The notes: generated by a model not told the origin, from the sequence alone. DNA of 64,000 nt from Aldehydirespirator sp963667505 (GCA_963667505.2 OY763490.2:3038001-3102000); one strand, 5' to 3'; numbered from the stretch's first letter, positions 33,296-43,098 are shown. Numbers and translations: made by a program.

Positions 33296-35149
33296 ATGCC
33301 GCAGCTCAGATCCCGCACCACAACGCAGGGCCGCAACATGGCCGGTGCCCGCGCCCTCTGGCGGGCGACCGGCATGACTGACGACGACTTCGACAAGCCG
33401 ATCGTCGCGGTGGCCAACTCCTTCACCCAGTTCGTGCCCGGTCATGTGCATCTCAAGGACCTCGGCCAACTGGTGGCCACCGAGGTAGCCGCCGCGGGCG
33501 GGGTGGCCAAGGAATTCAACACCATCGCGGTAGACGACGGCATCGCCATGGGGCACGACGGGATGCTGTACAGCCTGCCCAGCCGCGATCTGATCGCGGA
33601 CTCGGTCGAGTACATGGTGAACGCCCACTGCGCCGACGCTCTGGTCTGCATCTCCAACTGCGACAAGATCACGCCGGGAATGCTGATGGCGGCCATGAGG
33701 CTCAACGTCCCGACGGTGTTCGTGTCGGGCGGTCCGATGGAGGCCGGCAAGACGAAGCTGGCCGGGGTGACCGTGAAGCTCGACCTGATCGACCCCATGA
33801 TCGGCGCGGGAGACGACCGTGTCAGCGACGAGGACCTGCTGGAGATGGAGCGCTCCGCCTGCCCGACTTGCGGGTCGTGCTCGGGCATGTTCACAGCCAA
33901 CTCGATGAACTGCCTCACCGAGGCCCTTGGGCTCTCGCTGCCCGGCAACGGCACGGTGGTGGCGACGCACGCCGACCGGCGCGAGCTGTTCTGCGAAGCG
34001 GGCCGCCGCGTGGTGGATCTGGCCCGTCGCTGCTACGAGAAGGACGACGAGTCGGTGCTGCCCCGCTCGATCGCGGCCAAGGCCGCCTTCGAGAACGCCA
34101 TGCGACTCGACATCGCCATGGGCGGCTCCACCAACACGGTGCTGCACATTCTGGCCGCGGCCCGGGAGGGCGGCGTCGACTTCACCATGGCCGACATCGA
34201 CCGACTCAGCCGCAGCACGCCCAACATCTGCAAGGTCGCTCCCTCGACGTCGCAATACCACGTGGAGGACGTGCACCGCGCCGGGGGCATCATGGCGATC
34301 CTCGGCGAACTAGACCGGGGCGGGCTGCTCGACACGTCAGTGACGACAGTGCACTCCGAGACGCTCGCAGACGCGCTCGAGGTGTGGGACGTCGGGCGCG
34401 GCCCGTCGAGCGAGGTCGTCGACTTCTACCGGGCCGGGCCGGCGGGCATTCCCACCCAGCAGGCGTTCAGCCAGGCCGAGCGGTGGCCGACCCTCGACCT
34501 CGACCGGGCCGACGGCTGCATCCGCTCGGTGGACAGCCCCTACAGCACCGACGGCGGGTTGGCGGTGCTCTACGGGAATGTCGCCGTGGACGGCTGCATC
34601 GTGAAGACCGCCGGAGTCGACGAGTCGATCTTCCGCTTCTCGGGCCCGGCCCGGGTGTTCGAGAGCCAGGACGAAGCTTGCGACGGCATCCTCGACGAAC
34701 GGGCAGGGATCTCTGCGGGCGACGTGGTCGTCGTGCGCTACGAGGGCCCGCGTGGCGGCCCCGGCATGCAGGAGATGCTCTATCCGACCTCCTACATCAA
34801 GTCTCGCGGGCTCGGCAAGGAGTGCGCTCTGCTCACCGACGGCCGGTTCTCCGGAGGCACGTCGGGCCTCTCGATCGGCCACGTCTCGCCGGAAGCAGCC
34901 GAGGGGGGAGCGATAGCGCTCGTGCGCGACGGCGACATCATCGATATCGACATACCCAACCGCACCGTGAACCTGCGGGTGACCGATGCGGAACTCGACC
35001 GCCGACGCGCCGCTGAGGATGCTCGCGACAGTGGCTGGCAGCCCGGCGCCCGCCAACGTCAGGTATCCGCCGCCCTGCGAGCCTACGCCGCCATGGCGAC
35101 TTCGGCCGACAAGGGCGCCGTGCGCGACGTCGAGCGCATCACGGGCTGA
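33296..35149 (+). CDS. ilvD: dihydroxy-acid dehydratase
   Basis: Fe-S enzyme that dehydrates 2,3-dihydroxy-isovalerate and 2,3-dihydroxy-3-methylvalerate in valine/isoleucine and pantothenate synthesis. It has 617 residues, the long-form length. Cluster cysteines are in ISNCDKITPGM and ACPTCGSCSGMFTANSMN, Mg ligands in AVDDGIAMGHDGM, and the C-terminal domain has RYEGPRGGPGMQEML and LLTDGRFSGGTSG. ATG 33296; the 123-nt gap before it repeats the last bases of the DeoR gene (TCGCCGTCTGAGC at 33162 and 33229). No other ilv gene is adjacent. Confidence 0.97.
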   Translation: MPQLRSRTTTQGRNMAGARALWRATGMTDDDFDKPIVAVANSFTQFVPGHVHLKDLGQLVATEVAAAGGVAKEFNTIAVDDGIAMGHDGMLYSLPSRDLIADSVEYMVNAHCADALVCISNCDKITPGMLMAAMRLNVPTVFVSGGPMEAGKTKLAGVTVKLDLIDPMIGAGDDRVSDEDLLEMERSACPTCGSCSGMFTANSMNCLTEALGLSLPGNGTVVATHADRRELFCEAGRRVVDLARRCYEKDDESVLPRSIAAKAAFENAMRLDIAMGGSTNTVLHILAAAREGGVDFTMADIDRLSRSTPNICKVAPSTSQYHVEDVHRAGGIMAILGELDRGGLLDTSVTTVHSETLADALEVWDVGRGPSSEVVDFYRAGPAGIPTQQAFSQAERWPTLDLDRADGCIRSVDSPYSTDGGLAVLYGNVAVDGCIVKTAGVDESIFRFSGPARVFESQDEACDGILDERAGISAGDVVVVRYEGPRGGPGMQEMLYPTSYIKSRGLGKECALLTDGRFSGGTSGLSIGHVSPEAAEGGAIALVRDGDIIDIDIPNRTVNLRVTDAELDRRRAAEDARDSGWQPGARQRQVSAALRAYAAMATSADKGAVRDVERITG

Positions 35150-35166
35150 ATACGCGGACCACGGGG

Positions 35167-36603
35167 CTAGCCCCCGCCGACACCGCTGATGCTGGGGCGC
35201 ACCACACCCTCGGCGGCCGCGCGGGCGGCGACTTCGGCGGCCACCCGGGCCGCGACCCGGCGATCAAAGACGGAGGGGATGATGTAGTTGCGGTCGAGGT
35301 CCTCGTCGTCGATGACCGCAGCGATGGCTTTCGCGGCCGCCACCTTCATGCCTTCAGTGATCCGCGTGGCCCCGGCGTCCAGGGCGCCCCGGAACACGCC
35401 GGGGAAGGCCAGCACGTTGTTGATCTGATTGGGAAAGTCAGATCTTCCGGTGGCCATCACCGCAGCGAGGCCGTCGGCCTCCTCGGGACGGATCTCCGGG
35501 TCCGGATTGGCCATTGCGAACACCACCGGTCGGGGCGCCATCGATCGGATGTCGGCCGCGGTGAGCAGACCAGGCGCCGACACGCCGATGAAGACATCGG
35601 CGCCGCGCAGAATGTCCGACAGCGAGCCGGCCTTTCGCTCCGGATTCGTGTGCTGGGCGAACCATCCCTTGGCCCGGTTGAGGCCATCCCGGCCTCGATA
35701 GACGGCGCCTATTCGGTCCGCCCCGACGATCTCGCCCACTCCAGCATCAATGAGGATCTTGCCGACGGCCACACCCGCCGCGCCCATGCCCGAGATGACT
35801 ACTGACACGTCTGAGATTTCCTTGCCCACCAGTTTCAGCGAGTTCTCCAGAGCCGCGAGCGTCACGATGGCCGTGCCGTGCTGATCGTCATGGAATACCG
35901 GGATGTCGAGAGCCTCGATGAGCCGCTCCTCGACGTCGAAAGCGGCGGGTGCGGCGATGTCCTCCAGATTGATGCCCCCGAAGGAAGGCGCCATGCGGGT
36001 CACCGTCTCGACTATCTCGTCGGTCGATGCCACGTCGAGGCACAGCGGGAAGGCATCCACGCCGCCGAACTCCTTGAACAGCAGCGCCTTGCCCTCCATC
36101 ACCGGCAGGGCCGCCTCGGGGCCGATGTCGCCGAGACCCAGAACCGCAGTGCCGTCGGAGACGATGGCGACGATGTTCTTGACCATGGTGTGGGTGTGAC
36201 GCAGCATCGGTTCACGCTGGATCGCGGTGCAGACGCGGGCGACTCCGGGGGTGTAGGCCATGGCCAGATCGTGGGCATCGCCGACCGGGCACAGCCCGTT
36301 GACCTGTATCTTGCCGCCCTCATGAAGACGGAAGGTCCGGTCCCACCAGTCGAGCACCGTGACGCCGTCGAGATCGCTCACTGATTCGACGATTCGACGA
36401 GCGTGCTCGGTGGAGCGCGCCAGCACATCGATCTCCCGCATCACCACCGGGCCCTTGGCTTCGAATCCCGGAATAGCAGCTATGTTCCCCCCGGCCTCTC
36501 CGATGGCAGTGGCGAATCGCCCCAGAGTTCCGGGCCGGTTCCCTAAGGACACCTTGATGGTGATCGAGTATGCCGGAGTGGGGGTGGACGCATCGCTGAT
36601 CAC
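35167..36603 (-). CDS. malic enzyme with N-terminal ACT domain
   Basis: Oxidative decarboxylation of malate to pyruvate with NAD(P). It has 478 residues. Residues about 12-90 form an ACT domain (KVSLGNRPGTLGRFATAIGEAGGNI), which suggests allosteric control by an amino acid. The catalytic part has YTPGVARVC with the catalytic Tyr, KNIVAIVSDGTAVLGLGDIGP, FHDDQHGTAIV (metal and substrate) and the Rossmann motif ISGMGAAGVAVGKIL. GTG 36603 is the start; the gene is convergent with ilvD (17-nt gap) and divergent from the small gene at 36726. Cofactor choice (NAD or NADP) is not clear. Confidence 0.93.
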   Translation of the reverse strand: MISDASTPTPAYSITIKVSLGNRPGTLGRFATAIGEAGGNIAAIPGFEAKGPVVMREIDVLARSTEHARRIVESVSDLDGVTVLDWWDRTFRLHEGGKIQVNGLCPVGDAHDLAMAYTPGVARVCTAIQREPMLRHTHTMVKNIVAIVSDGTAVLGLGDIGPEAALPVMEGKALLFKEFGGVDAFPLCLDVASTDEIVETVTRMAPSFGGINLEDIAAPAAFDVEERLIEALDIPVFHDDQHGTAIVTLAALENSLKLVGKEISDVSVVISGMGAAGVAVGKILIDAGVGEIVGADRIGAVYRGRDGLNRAKGWFAQHTNPERKAGSLSDILRGADVFIGVSAPGLLTAADIRSMAPRPVVFAMANPDPEIRPEEADGLAAVMATGRSDFPNQINNVLAFPGVFRGALDAGATRITEGMKVAAAKAIAAVIDDEDLDRNYIIPSVFDRRVAARVAAEVAARAAAEGVVRPSISGVGGG

Positions 36604-36656
36604 GAGAAGAATCCTATCCTGCTGTCTTCCACTGTGAGATCCTCATTGCCGAGTAG

Positions 36657-36686
36657 TTGCTAATGCAGTTGATCCGTGGCTATCGT
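36657..36686 (+). promoter_or_regulatory. putative promoter of the 36726 gene
   Basis: TTGCTA (36657-36662), an 18-nt spacer and TATCGT (36681-36686) resemble housekeeping -35 and -10 boxes, about 40 nt before the GTG start at 36726. A strong Shine-Dalgarno AAAGGAG lies at 36714-36720. Confidence 0.35.
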
Positions 36687-36725
36687 TGTTCTGCCCGCAT
36701 CCGAGATTCTCTCAAAGGAGCAATA

Positions 36726-37127
36726 GTGGTCCGACAAATGTCCGAAGAACACAAGGCAGCGAACGCCAGAGCCCGCGCTGAGAACAGAGCCGTCAGCGAG
36801 TATCTGGAAGGCCTTGAGACCAACCGACCCAAGCGAGGGCGCAAGCGCAGTGCCGACGCGATGAAGAAGCGCCTCGAAGCGATCGCCGAAGACCTCGAGA
36901 CGGCAACACCGATCAGGCGAGTGCAACTCGTGCAGGAGCGGATCGACTTGGAGCAGGCCATTGTGGCGTCCGCGGAGACAGTGGACATCAGCGAGCTAGA
37001 GGACGCCTTCGTGGCCGCGGCAGTGTCCTACAGCGGCCGCAAGGGCATCACTTACTCGGCCTGGCGCGAGGTCGGTGTGCCCGCCGCCGTTCTCCAGAGG
37101 GCCGGCATCTCCCGCAGCGGAAGCTGA
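36726..37127 (+). CDS. small basic/acidic helical protein, unknown
   Basis: A 133-residue protein I do not recognise by name. Residues about 5-45 are highly charged and helical (EEHKAANARARAENRAVSEYL, then a basic NRPKRGRKRSADAMKKRL), 45-85 a second helix, and the C-terminal 40 residues read YSGRKGITYSAWREVGVPAAVL, a short globular tail that resembles DNA-binding or nucleoid-associated actinobacterial proteins. The basic RPKRGRKR stretch is AT-hook-like. GTG 36726 is chosen for the ideal AAAGGAG 5 nt upstream; it differs from the G+C-rich genes around it in having clear promoter and ribosome-binding signals, suggesting high expression. Confidence 0.6.
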   Translation: MVRQMSEEHKAANARARAENRAVSEYLEGLETNRPKRGRKRSADAMKKRLEAIAEDLETATPIRRVQLVQERIDLEQAIVASAETVDISELEDAFVAAAVSYSGRKGITYSAWREVGVPAAVLQRAGISRSGS

Positions 37128-37138
37128 CGGCATCTTGT

Positions 37139-37166
37139 GCCTGCGGCCGTGGCTACGGCCGCAGGC
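37139..37166. terminator. bidirectional hairpin terminator
   Basis: A perfect 12-bp stem (GCCTGCGGCCGT with ACGGCCGCAGGC) and a GGCT loop, lying between the convergent ends of the 36726 gene (stop 37127) and purB (stop at 37177). No strong U-tract follows. Confidence 0.7.
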
Positions 37167-37176
37167 GTTCTCTGGA

Positions 37177-38604
37177 CTAGAGCCTCATCTCGGCGGGCTG
37201 CCTAGCAGCCGCCGGGTCAAGGTCGGTGACGGCGTTCGCCTGATCCACGACTCGCATGGTCTGCTCGAACGCGGTCCCGACGAGCTTGATCGGCTCCGAC
37301 ATCAAGTCGTCCAACCGCTCCCCGATCGCGGCTGTCCGCGGATCGTCGGCTAGTCGGTCGAGGAGACCGTCCAAACTCATCGGCGTGCCCGTCCGGGCGA
37401 GACGCGCCGCTTGCCGGGAGGGCTCGGCCATCACCTCGTGGGCCTCCTCGCGACCCAGTCCCGCACCGACGAGCGCAGTCAGGAGCCGCGTCGTGGCCAG
37501 CAGCGGAAGATGCCTCGCCGTCTCGGCGGCGAAGGCCTCGACGTCGATCTCCAACTCGTCGAGCACGCTCAGAGCGGTGTGCAGCAGCCCGTCGGCCGCG
37601 CAGAAGGCGTCGGGCAGGGCCACCCGCCGGACCGCGGAGCAGCTCACGTCGCCCTCGTTCCACTGCCTTCCGGCCAGTCCGGCGACCATGGCCAGGTGGC
37701 CGTCGAGCACTGTTCGCAGCGCTCCGATCCGTTCCGAGGAACGGGCGTTGGCCTTGTGGGGCATGGCCGACGAGCCCACCTGACCGGCTCGGAACCCCTC
37801 CGACACCAGGCCCTGGCCCGCCATGAGCCGAAGGGTCACCGCCAGCGAGGCCGGCCCGGAAACGGCCTGCACAAGGGCGGCGACCACGTCCAGGTCCATG
37901 GACCGGGGGTAGGTCTGCGCCGAAGTGGCCAGCACCTGATCGAAGCCGAGGTGCTCGGCGACCATCCGCTCCAGTTCGTCCACCGCATCGAGCGAGCCGA
38001 GCAGGTCGAGCTGGTCGAGACGGGTGCCGACTGCACCCTTCATCCCCCGCAGCGGATAGCGCGCCATCAACTCGTCGATCCGAGCAAGCCCGAGCATCGT
38101 CTCGGACGCCGCGTCAGCGAAGCGCTTGCCCAGCGTCGTCGCCTGAGCGGCCACATTGTGCGTGCGGGCCACCATCACCGTGGCGGCATGCGACTCGGCC
38201 AGCTCCGCCATCCGGGCCACCACCGCGACGAGGTCGCCGCGGATCACCTTCAGCCCCTCCAGGATCTGGAGCTGCTCGACGTTCTCGGTCAGGTCACGCG
38301 ACGTCATGCCCAGATGGATGCGCTCGTGTCCCGCCAGGGCGCAGAACTCGTCGATCCTGGCTTTCACGTCGTGTCGGGTGGAGGCTTCCCGTGCGGCGAT
38401 CGACTCGAGGTCGACCGTGTCGACCACGGCCTCGTAGGCGTCCACGACGTCGCGGCCGACTTCCAGCCCGAGCCGGCGCTGGGCCTCGAGCACCGCCAGC
38501 CACAGCCTCCGCTCCAGCACGACCCGGCACCGCGGCGACCACAGGGCCCGCATCCGGTCGCTGGCATAGCGGACCGCGAGCAGGTTGGGAGACTCGATCT
38601 CCAT
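37177..38604 (-). CDS. purB: adenylosuccinate lyase
   Basis: Cleaves SAICAR to AICAR and adenylosuccinate to AMP in purine synthesis. It has 475 residues and is all-helical. The fumarase/aspartase signature is SSAMPHKANA (catalytic flexible loop); the catalytic His/Ser regions are TSRDLTENVEQL and ARTHNVAAQATTLGKRF. ATG 38604 (MEIESPNLLAVRYASDRM) begins at the conserved N-terminus. It lies 76 nt downstream of purA on the same strand, so purA-purB are likely an operon. Confidence 0.93.
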   Translation of the reverse strand: MEIESPNLLAVRYASDRMRALWSPRCRVVLERRLWLAVLEAQRRLGLEVGRDVVDAYEAVVDTVDLESIAAREASTRHDVKARIDEFCALAGHERIHLGMTSRDLTENVEQLQILEGLKVIRGDLVAVVARMAELAESHAATVMVARTHNVAAQATTLGKRFADAASETMLGLARIDELMARYPLRGMKGAVGTRLDQLDLLGSLDAVDELERMVAEHLGFDQVLATSAQTYPRSMDLDVVAALVQAVSGPASLAVTLRLMAGQGLVSEGFRAGQVGSSAMPHKANARSSERIGALRTVLDGHLAMVAGLAGRQWNEGDVSCSAVRRVALPDAFCAADGLLHTALSVLDELEIDVEAFAAETARHLPLLATTRLLTALVGAGLGREEAHEVMAEPSRQAARLARTGTPMSLDGLLDRLADDPRTAAIGERLDDLMSEPIKLVGTAFEQTMRVVDQANAVTDLDPAAARQPAEMRL

Positions 38605-38680
38605 CACGTCGTCTCGCCAGCCGCGCGCCTCCCGGCCGCACGCCCCTCGACCGCCGGCCGACCGGCGGCAGTCGCCACCG

Positions 38681-39967
38681 CTAGGCCGCCTTCTGCCAGT
38701 CGAGGAACTGGCTCCGGCCCGGGCCGACCCCCACCAGCCGGATCGGCACGCCGATGCCCTCCTCCAGGAACGAGATGTAGTCGGCCGCGGCTCTGGGCAG
38801 CTCGCCGGGCCGCCTGACGCCAGTGAGGTCGCTCCTCCAGCCCTCGAGCTCGGCATAGAGCGGCACGGCCTTGTGGATCACCGACTGGTGGTAGGGCATG
38901 TGCTCGTATCGCTCGCCGCCGAGCTCGTAGGCCACGCAGACCTTGAGCCGGTCGAGCCCGTCGAGCACGTCGAGCTTGGTGAGCGCGACCTCGCTGAGCG
39001 AGTTGAGGCGCACCGCCTGCCGCAGCATCACCAGGTCGAACCATCCGGTGCGGCGCCTGCGGCCGGTGTTGGTGCCGTATTCGCCGCCGACGTCCACCAA
39101 ATGGTCTCCGACCTCGTCGAAGAGTTCGGTGACGAACGGGCCGGAGCCGACCCGGGTGGCGTAGGCCTTGGCGACTCCGATGACGCGGTCGATGTGGCGC
39201 GGCCCGATCCCCGACCCGATGCAGGCACCCGCCGCCACCGCATTTGACGAGGTCACGAAGGGATAGGTGCCGTGATCGAGGTCGAGGAAGGTGCCTTGCG
39301 CCCCTTCGAGCAGCACATGGCGGCCCGACTCCAGCGCTTCGTGCACCAGGGCCACGGTGTCGGCTATGTGCGGCGCGAGTCGGGCTGCGCACTCGCCGAG
39401 GTATTCCTCGGCGATGTCGTCGCCTCGCATCGGCAGGCGGTTGAAGACCTTGGCCAGCACCTTGTTGGTATGCGCGAGGGCGGCATCGAGCTTGGCCCGG
39501 AAGATCTTCGGATCGAGCAGATCTTGCACTCGCAGGCCGATGCGCATCGACTTGTCGGCGTACGCGGGCCCGATGCCGCGCTTGGTGGTGCCCAGCTTGG
39601 CCTCGCCGAGATGGCGCTCGTGCAGAGCGTCCAGCTCGGTGTGATAGGGCATTATCAGGTGGGCACTGCCCGAGACCCGCAGTCCGCCGCAGTCGACCCC
39701 CCGAGCCTCCAGCCCGTCCATCTCCGCGATGAGCACCCGCGGATCGACGACCACGCCGTTGCCGATGACCGGGGTGATGTGGTCGTACAGCACGCCGCTG
39801 GGAATCAGCTGCAGCGCGAACGTCTCGCCGTTCACCACCAGGGTGTGTCCGGCGTTGTGGCCGCCCTGGTAGCGGACGACCATGTCCATATCAGCGGCGA
39901 CGAGGTCGGTGAACTTCCCTTTCCCCTCGTCACCCCACTGGGTACCGACGACGACGGTCGCAGGCAC
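38681..39967 (-). CDS. purA: adenylosuccinate synthase
   Basis: GTP-dependent ligation of IMP and aspartate to adenylosuccinate, the first committed step to AMP. At 428 residues it has the standard length. The GTP-binding and catalytic motif is QWGDEGKGKFTD at 9-20, then GGHNAGHTLV, GIGPAYADK, the GTYPFVTSSNA loop and a C-terminal GVGPGRSQFL base-binding region. It starts at ATG 39967. Confidence 0.97.
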   Translation of the reverse strand: MPATVVVGTQWGDEGKGKFTDLVAADMDMVVRYQGGHNAGHTLVVNGETFALQLIPSGVLYDHITPVIGNGVVVDPRVLIAEMDGLEARGVDCGGLRVSGSAHLIMPYHTELDALHERHLGEAKLGTTKRGIGPAYADKSMRIGLRVQDLLDPKIFRAKLDAALAHTNKVLAKVFNRLPMRGDDIAEEYLGECAARLAPHIADTVALVHEALESGRHVLLEGAQGTFLDLDHGTYPFVTSSNAVAAGACIGSGIGPRHIDRVIGVAKAYATRVGSGPFVTELFDEVGDHLVDVGGEYGTNTGRRRRTGWFDLVMLRQAVRLNSLSEVALTKLDVLDGLDRLKVCVAYELGGERYEHMPYHQSVIHKAVPLYAELEGWRSDLTGVRRPGELPRAAADYISFLEEGIGVPIRLVGVGPGRSQFLDWQKAA

Positions 39968-40084
39968 GGCGCTCTCCTTCGGGGGGTGCGTTACCTGCCA
40001 AGCCTACTGCGGCGCGAGCTCAGCGGCTCCCCGCGCCGACGCGACGCTTCGTCGAAACAAACCGAATCGACCCCTGCGGGCCGC

Positions 40085-42580
40085 CTAGCGCAGCCGGATC
40101 GACGACTCCGACGAGCCCGGCCGGGCCTGGAAATCGACGGTCACCACGCTGTCGTCTTCGTAGCGTCCCTCGAGCATCGCCACCGCCAGCGGATCGCCGA
40201 TGGACCGCTGGATCAGCCGCTTCAGCGGCCGGGCCCCGAAGTCGGGGTCGTACCCGGCCTCGGCCAGATGCGCGGAGGCCGCGGCGGTGACGGTGAGTTT
40301 CAAGCCGCGGTCCTCGAGCCGTCGGGACAGCAGGCGGAGCTGGATGTCGACGATGGCGGCAAGATCGTCCGGGTCGAGCGGCCCGAACCGAACGATGTCG
40401 TCGATGCGGTTCACGAACTCCGGCCTGAAGAAGTTGCCCGGCTCGCCCTGCAGGTTGGACGTCATGATCAGCACCACGTTGGTGAAGTCCACGGTGCGGC
40501 CCTGGCCGTCGGTCAGGCGCCCGTCGTCGAGGAGCTGCAGCAACACGCCGAACACCTCGGGATGGGCCTTCTCGACCTCGTCGAGGAGCACCACCGTGTA
40601 CGGCCGGCGCCTGACCGCCTCGGTGAGCTGACCCCCCGAGTCGTATCCCACGTAGCCGGGAGGAGCCCCGACGAGGCGCGACACCGAGTGCTTCTCCAGG
40701 TACTCCGACATGTCGATGCGCACCATCGCCTGCTCGTCGTCGAACAGGAACTCGGCCAGCGACCGGGCCAGTTCGGTCTTGCCCACCCCGGTGGGTCCCA
40801 GGAACAGGAAGCTGCCGATGGGGCGGCTGGGATCGCCCAGGCCGACCCGGCTGCGGCGGATGGCGTTGGCCACCACGCTCACCGCCTCGTCCTGGCCCAC
40901 CACCCGCTCATGGAGGTGGTCCTCCAGGCGAAGCAGCTTGGCCGCCTCGCCCTCCATTAGCCGCGACACCGGAACGCCGGTCATCCGGCTGACGACCGCC
41001 GCGATGTGGTCGGCGTCCACCTCCTCAGTGAGCATCGACGACTCCTGCTGCAGTTCCGCCAGGTGGCCGGTCGCCTCGTCGATGCGGCGGTCGAGGTCGG
41101 GGACGATGCCGTAGCGGATCTCGGCGGCCCGGTTGAGGTCGGCCTCGCGCTCCAGCTCGCTGCGGCGGGCCTCCAGCTCCTCCTTGAGCGACCGGATGAC
41201 CGCGATGGCGTCCTTCTCGGCCTGCCATCGCGCCCCCAGAGCGGACTGCTGCTCGGTCAGCTCGGCGATCTCGCGGTCGAGGTCGTCGAGACGGCGCCGG
41301 GACACGTCGTCGCTCTCGGAGGCCAGCGCGACCCGCTCCATCTCCAGTTGGCGCAGCCGGCGCTGCACGACGTCGATCTCGGTGGGCACCGAGTCGATCT
41401 CGATCCGCAGCGAGCTAGCGGCCTCGTCGATGAGGTCGATCGCCTTGTCGGGCAGGAACCGGCCGGTGATGTAGCGGTCCGCCAGCTCGGCCGCGGCTAT
41501 TAGCGCGGAGTCCTTGACCCTCACGCCGTGATGCACCTCGTAGCGCTCCCGCAGGCCCCGCAGGATGGCCACGGTGGACTCCACCGAGGGGGGCTCCACC
41601 AGGACCGGCTGGAAGCGGCGCTCGAGGGCGGCGTCGGTCTCCACATGCTTGCGGTACTCGTCGAGGGTGGTGGCGCCCACCATCCTGAGGACGCCCCGGG
41701 CCAGCAGCGGCTTGAGCATGTTTCCGGCGTCCATGGCCCCCTCCGCCGCGCCCGCGCCCACCACGGTGTGCAACTCATCGATGAAGGTGACGACCTCGCC
41801 GCCTGCCTCCTCGATCTCCGACAGCACCGCCTGCAGGCGCTCCTCGAACTCGCCCCGGTACTTCGCCCCGGCCACCATGGAGGCCAGGTCGAGCACCACG
41901 AGCCGCTTGCCGCTGAGGCTGTCGGGGACGTCGCCCTCGACGATGCGCTGGGCGAGACCCTCGACGATGGCCGTCTTGCCCACGCCGGGCTCGCCGATGA
42001 GCACCGGATTGTTCTTGCGTCGGCGGGCCAGCACCCGGATCACCCGACGGATCTCGTCGTCGCGGCCGATCACGGGATCGAGCTCGCCCTGGCGGGCCGA
42101 CGCGGTCAGGTCCCGGCCGAAGCGCTCGAGCGCCTGATACTGGTTCTCGGGGGCCTTGGTGGTGACCCGATGGGTGCCCCGCACCTCGCGCAGGACCCTC
42201 AGGAGCAGCTCCTGATCGAGCCCGAGCCGGTCGCCGAGGGCGAGCACCAGATGCTCCGTGGACAGATACTCGTCGCCGAGCTCGGACCGCAGCCGGTCGG
42301 CGGAATCGAGCAGGTCGTGCAGTTCCCGCGAGATGGCTACTTCGGACCCGTAGGCGCGCGGCAGGGCGGCCACCACCTGCTGCGCCCGCTCCAGGACGAT
42401 TCGAGGATCGGCGCCCGCCTTGTGCAGGATCGGCAGCACCAGGCCCTCGGCCTGATTGAGCAGGGCGACCAGCAGGTGGTCGGGCGTGACCTCGGCGTGG
42501 GACGCCGTCCGGGCCGCCTCGGTGGCGGCCGAGAACGCCTCGGTCGTCTTCAGGGTCCAGCGGTTGGGATCAACGGCCAT
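40085..42580 (-). CDS. clpB: ATP-dependent disaggregase ClpB
   Basis: Hexameric AAA+ disaggregase working with DnaK/DnaJ/GrpE. It has 831 residues: N-domain with two Clp repeats (about 1-145), AAA1 with Walker A GEPGVGKT and TFIDELHT, a coiled-coil middle domain (about 390-510) that contacts DnaK, and AAA2 with GPTGVGKTELARS, LLDEVEKAHPEVF and FVNRIDDIV. The stretch between TSNL and the FRPEFVNR motif is about 20 residues shorter than in E. coli ClpB. Its ATG overlaps the hspR end by 11 nt, so it belongs to the dnaK operon and would be repressed by HspR as in actinobacteria. Confidence 0.96.
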   Translation of the reverse strand: MAVDPNRWTLKTTEAFSAATEAARTASHAEVTPDHLLVALLNQAEGLVLPILHKAGADPRIVLERAQQVVAALPRAYGSEVAISRELHDLLDSADRLRSELGDEYLSTEHLVLALGDRLGLDQELLLRVLREVRGTHRVTTKAPENQYQALERFGRDLTASARQGELDPVIGRDDEIRRVIRVLARRRKNNPVLIGEPGVGKTAIVEGLAQRIVEGDVPDSLSGKRLVVLDLASMVAGAKYRGEFEERLQAVLSEIEEAGGEVVTFIDELHTVVGAGAAEGAMDAGNMLKPLLARGVLRMVGATTLDEYRKHVETDAALERRFQPVLVEPPSVESTVAILRGLRERYEVHHGVRVKDSALIAAAELADRYITGRFLPDKAIDLIDEAASSLRIEIDSVPTEIDVVQRRLRQLEMERVALASESDDVSRRRLDDLDREIAELTEQQSALGARWQAEKDAIAVIRSLKEELEARRSELEREADLNRAAEIRYGIVPDLDRRIDEATGHLAELQQESSMLTEEVDADHIAAVVSRMTGVPVSRLMEGEAAKLLRLEDHLHERVVGQDEAVSVVANAIRRSRVGLGDPSRPIGSFLFLGPTGVGKTELARSLAEFLFDDEQAMVRIDMSEYLEKHSVSRLVGAPPGYVGYDSGGQLTEAVRRRPYTVVLLDEVEKAHPEVFGVLLQLLDDGRLTDGQGRTVDFTNVVLIMTSNLQGEPGNFFRPEFVNRIDDIVRFGPLDPDDLAAIVDIQLRLLSRRLEDRGLKLTVTAAASAHLAEAGYDPDFGARPLKRLIQRSIGDPLAVAMLEGRYEDDSVVTVDFQARPGSSESSIRLR

Positions 42581-43013
42581 CGCGGCCTCCCTGGTGAGGC
42601 GTCGCGGGCGGACCGGCGCGTTCGGGCTCCGGGCCGCGCGACGGGGCCCGCGGCCCGCGGTACAGGGTGACGGCCCTCGTCTGGGAGCGGTCAGTCACGA
42701 ACCCCCGGGCTGCCAGGTCGGCCAGACGGTCCTGCTCGGCGGCGGCGAGCTGTTCGGCAAGTTCATCCACCTGGCGCTCGAGCTCCAGGATGCGTTGGAC
42801 GCCGGCGAGGTTGATGCCCTCGCCCGTGAGCTCTGCGATGCGTTCGAGCAGGGCCAGATCGGCCTCGCTGTAGCGGCGGCGGCCGCCCGCGGTGCGGGCC
42901 GGTTCGAGCAGTCCCTTGCGTTCGTAGATTCGCAGGGTCTGGGGGTGCATCCCCGCGAGCTCCGCGGCCACGGAGATCACGTAGACGGCTCGGTGATAGC
43001 GGTCATCGTTCAT
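42570..43013 (-). CDS. hspR: heat-shock repressor HspR (MerR family)
   Basis: A 147-residue MerR-family regulator. The N-terminal winged helix reads YVISVAAELAGMHPQTLRIYERKGLLEPARTAGGRRRYSEADL (written here as two blocks around residues 10-31 and 32-52), followed by a coiled coil (about 80-105) and a Gly/Pro-rich tail. HspR represses dnaK and clpB operons at HAIR sites, with DnaK as co-repressor. ATG 43013 is chosen; a longer frame upstream begins in repeated CCCATGACC sequence between dnaJ and hspR. Confidence 0.92.
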   Translation of the reverse strand: MNDDRYHRAVYVISVAAELAGMHPQTLRIYERKGLLEPARTAGGRRRYSEADLALLERIAELTGEGINLAGVQRILELERQVDELAEQLAAAEQDRLADLAARGFVTDRSQTRAVTLYRGPRAPSRGPEPERAGPPATPHQGGRDGR

Positions 43014-43098
43014 TGGTTGCCTTCCTTGGGGTCGTGGGCGCGCCATTCGGGTGGCGGGCACCATCGGGGTCATGGGCGCGGTTCGGGTCGTGGGTCGG

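Noticed and set aside
35163..35174. GGGGCTAGCCCC palindrome as a terminator between ilvD and malic enzyme
   Set aside because: The palindrome has no loop and contains the malic enzyme stop codon; no U-tract.
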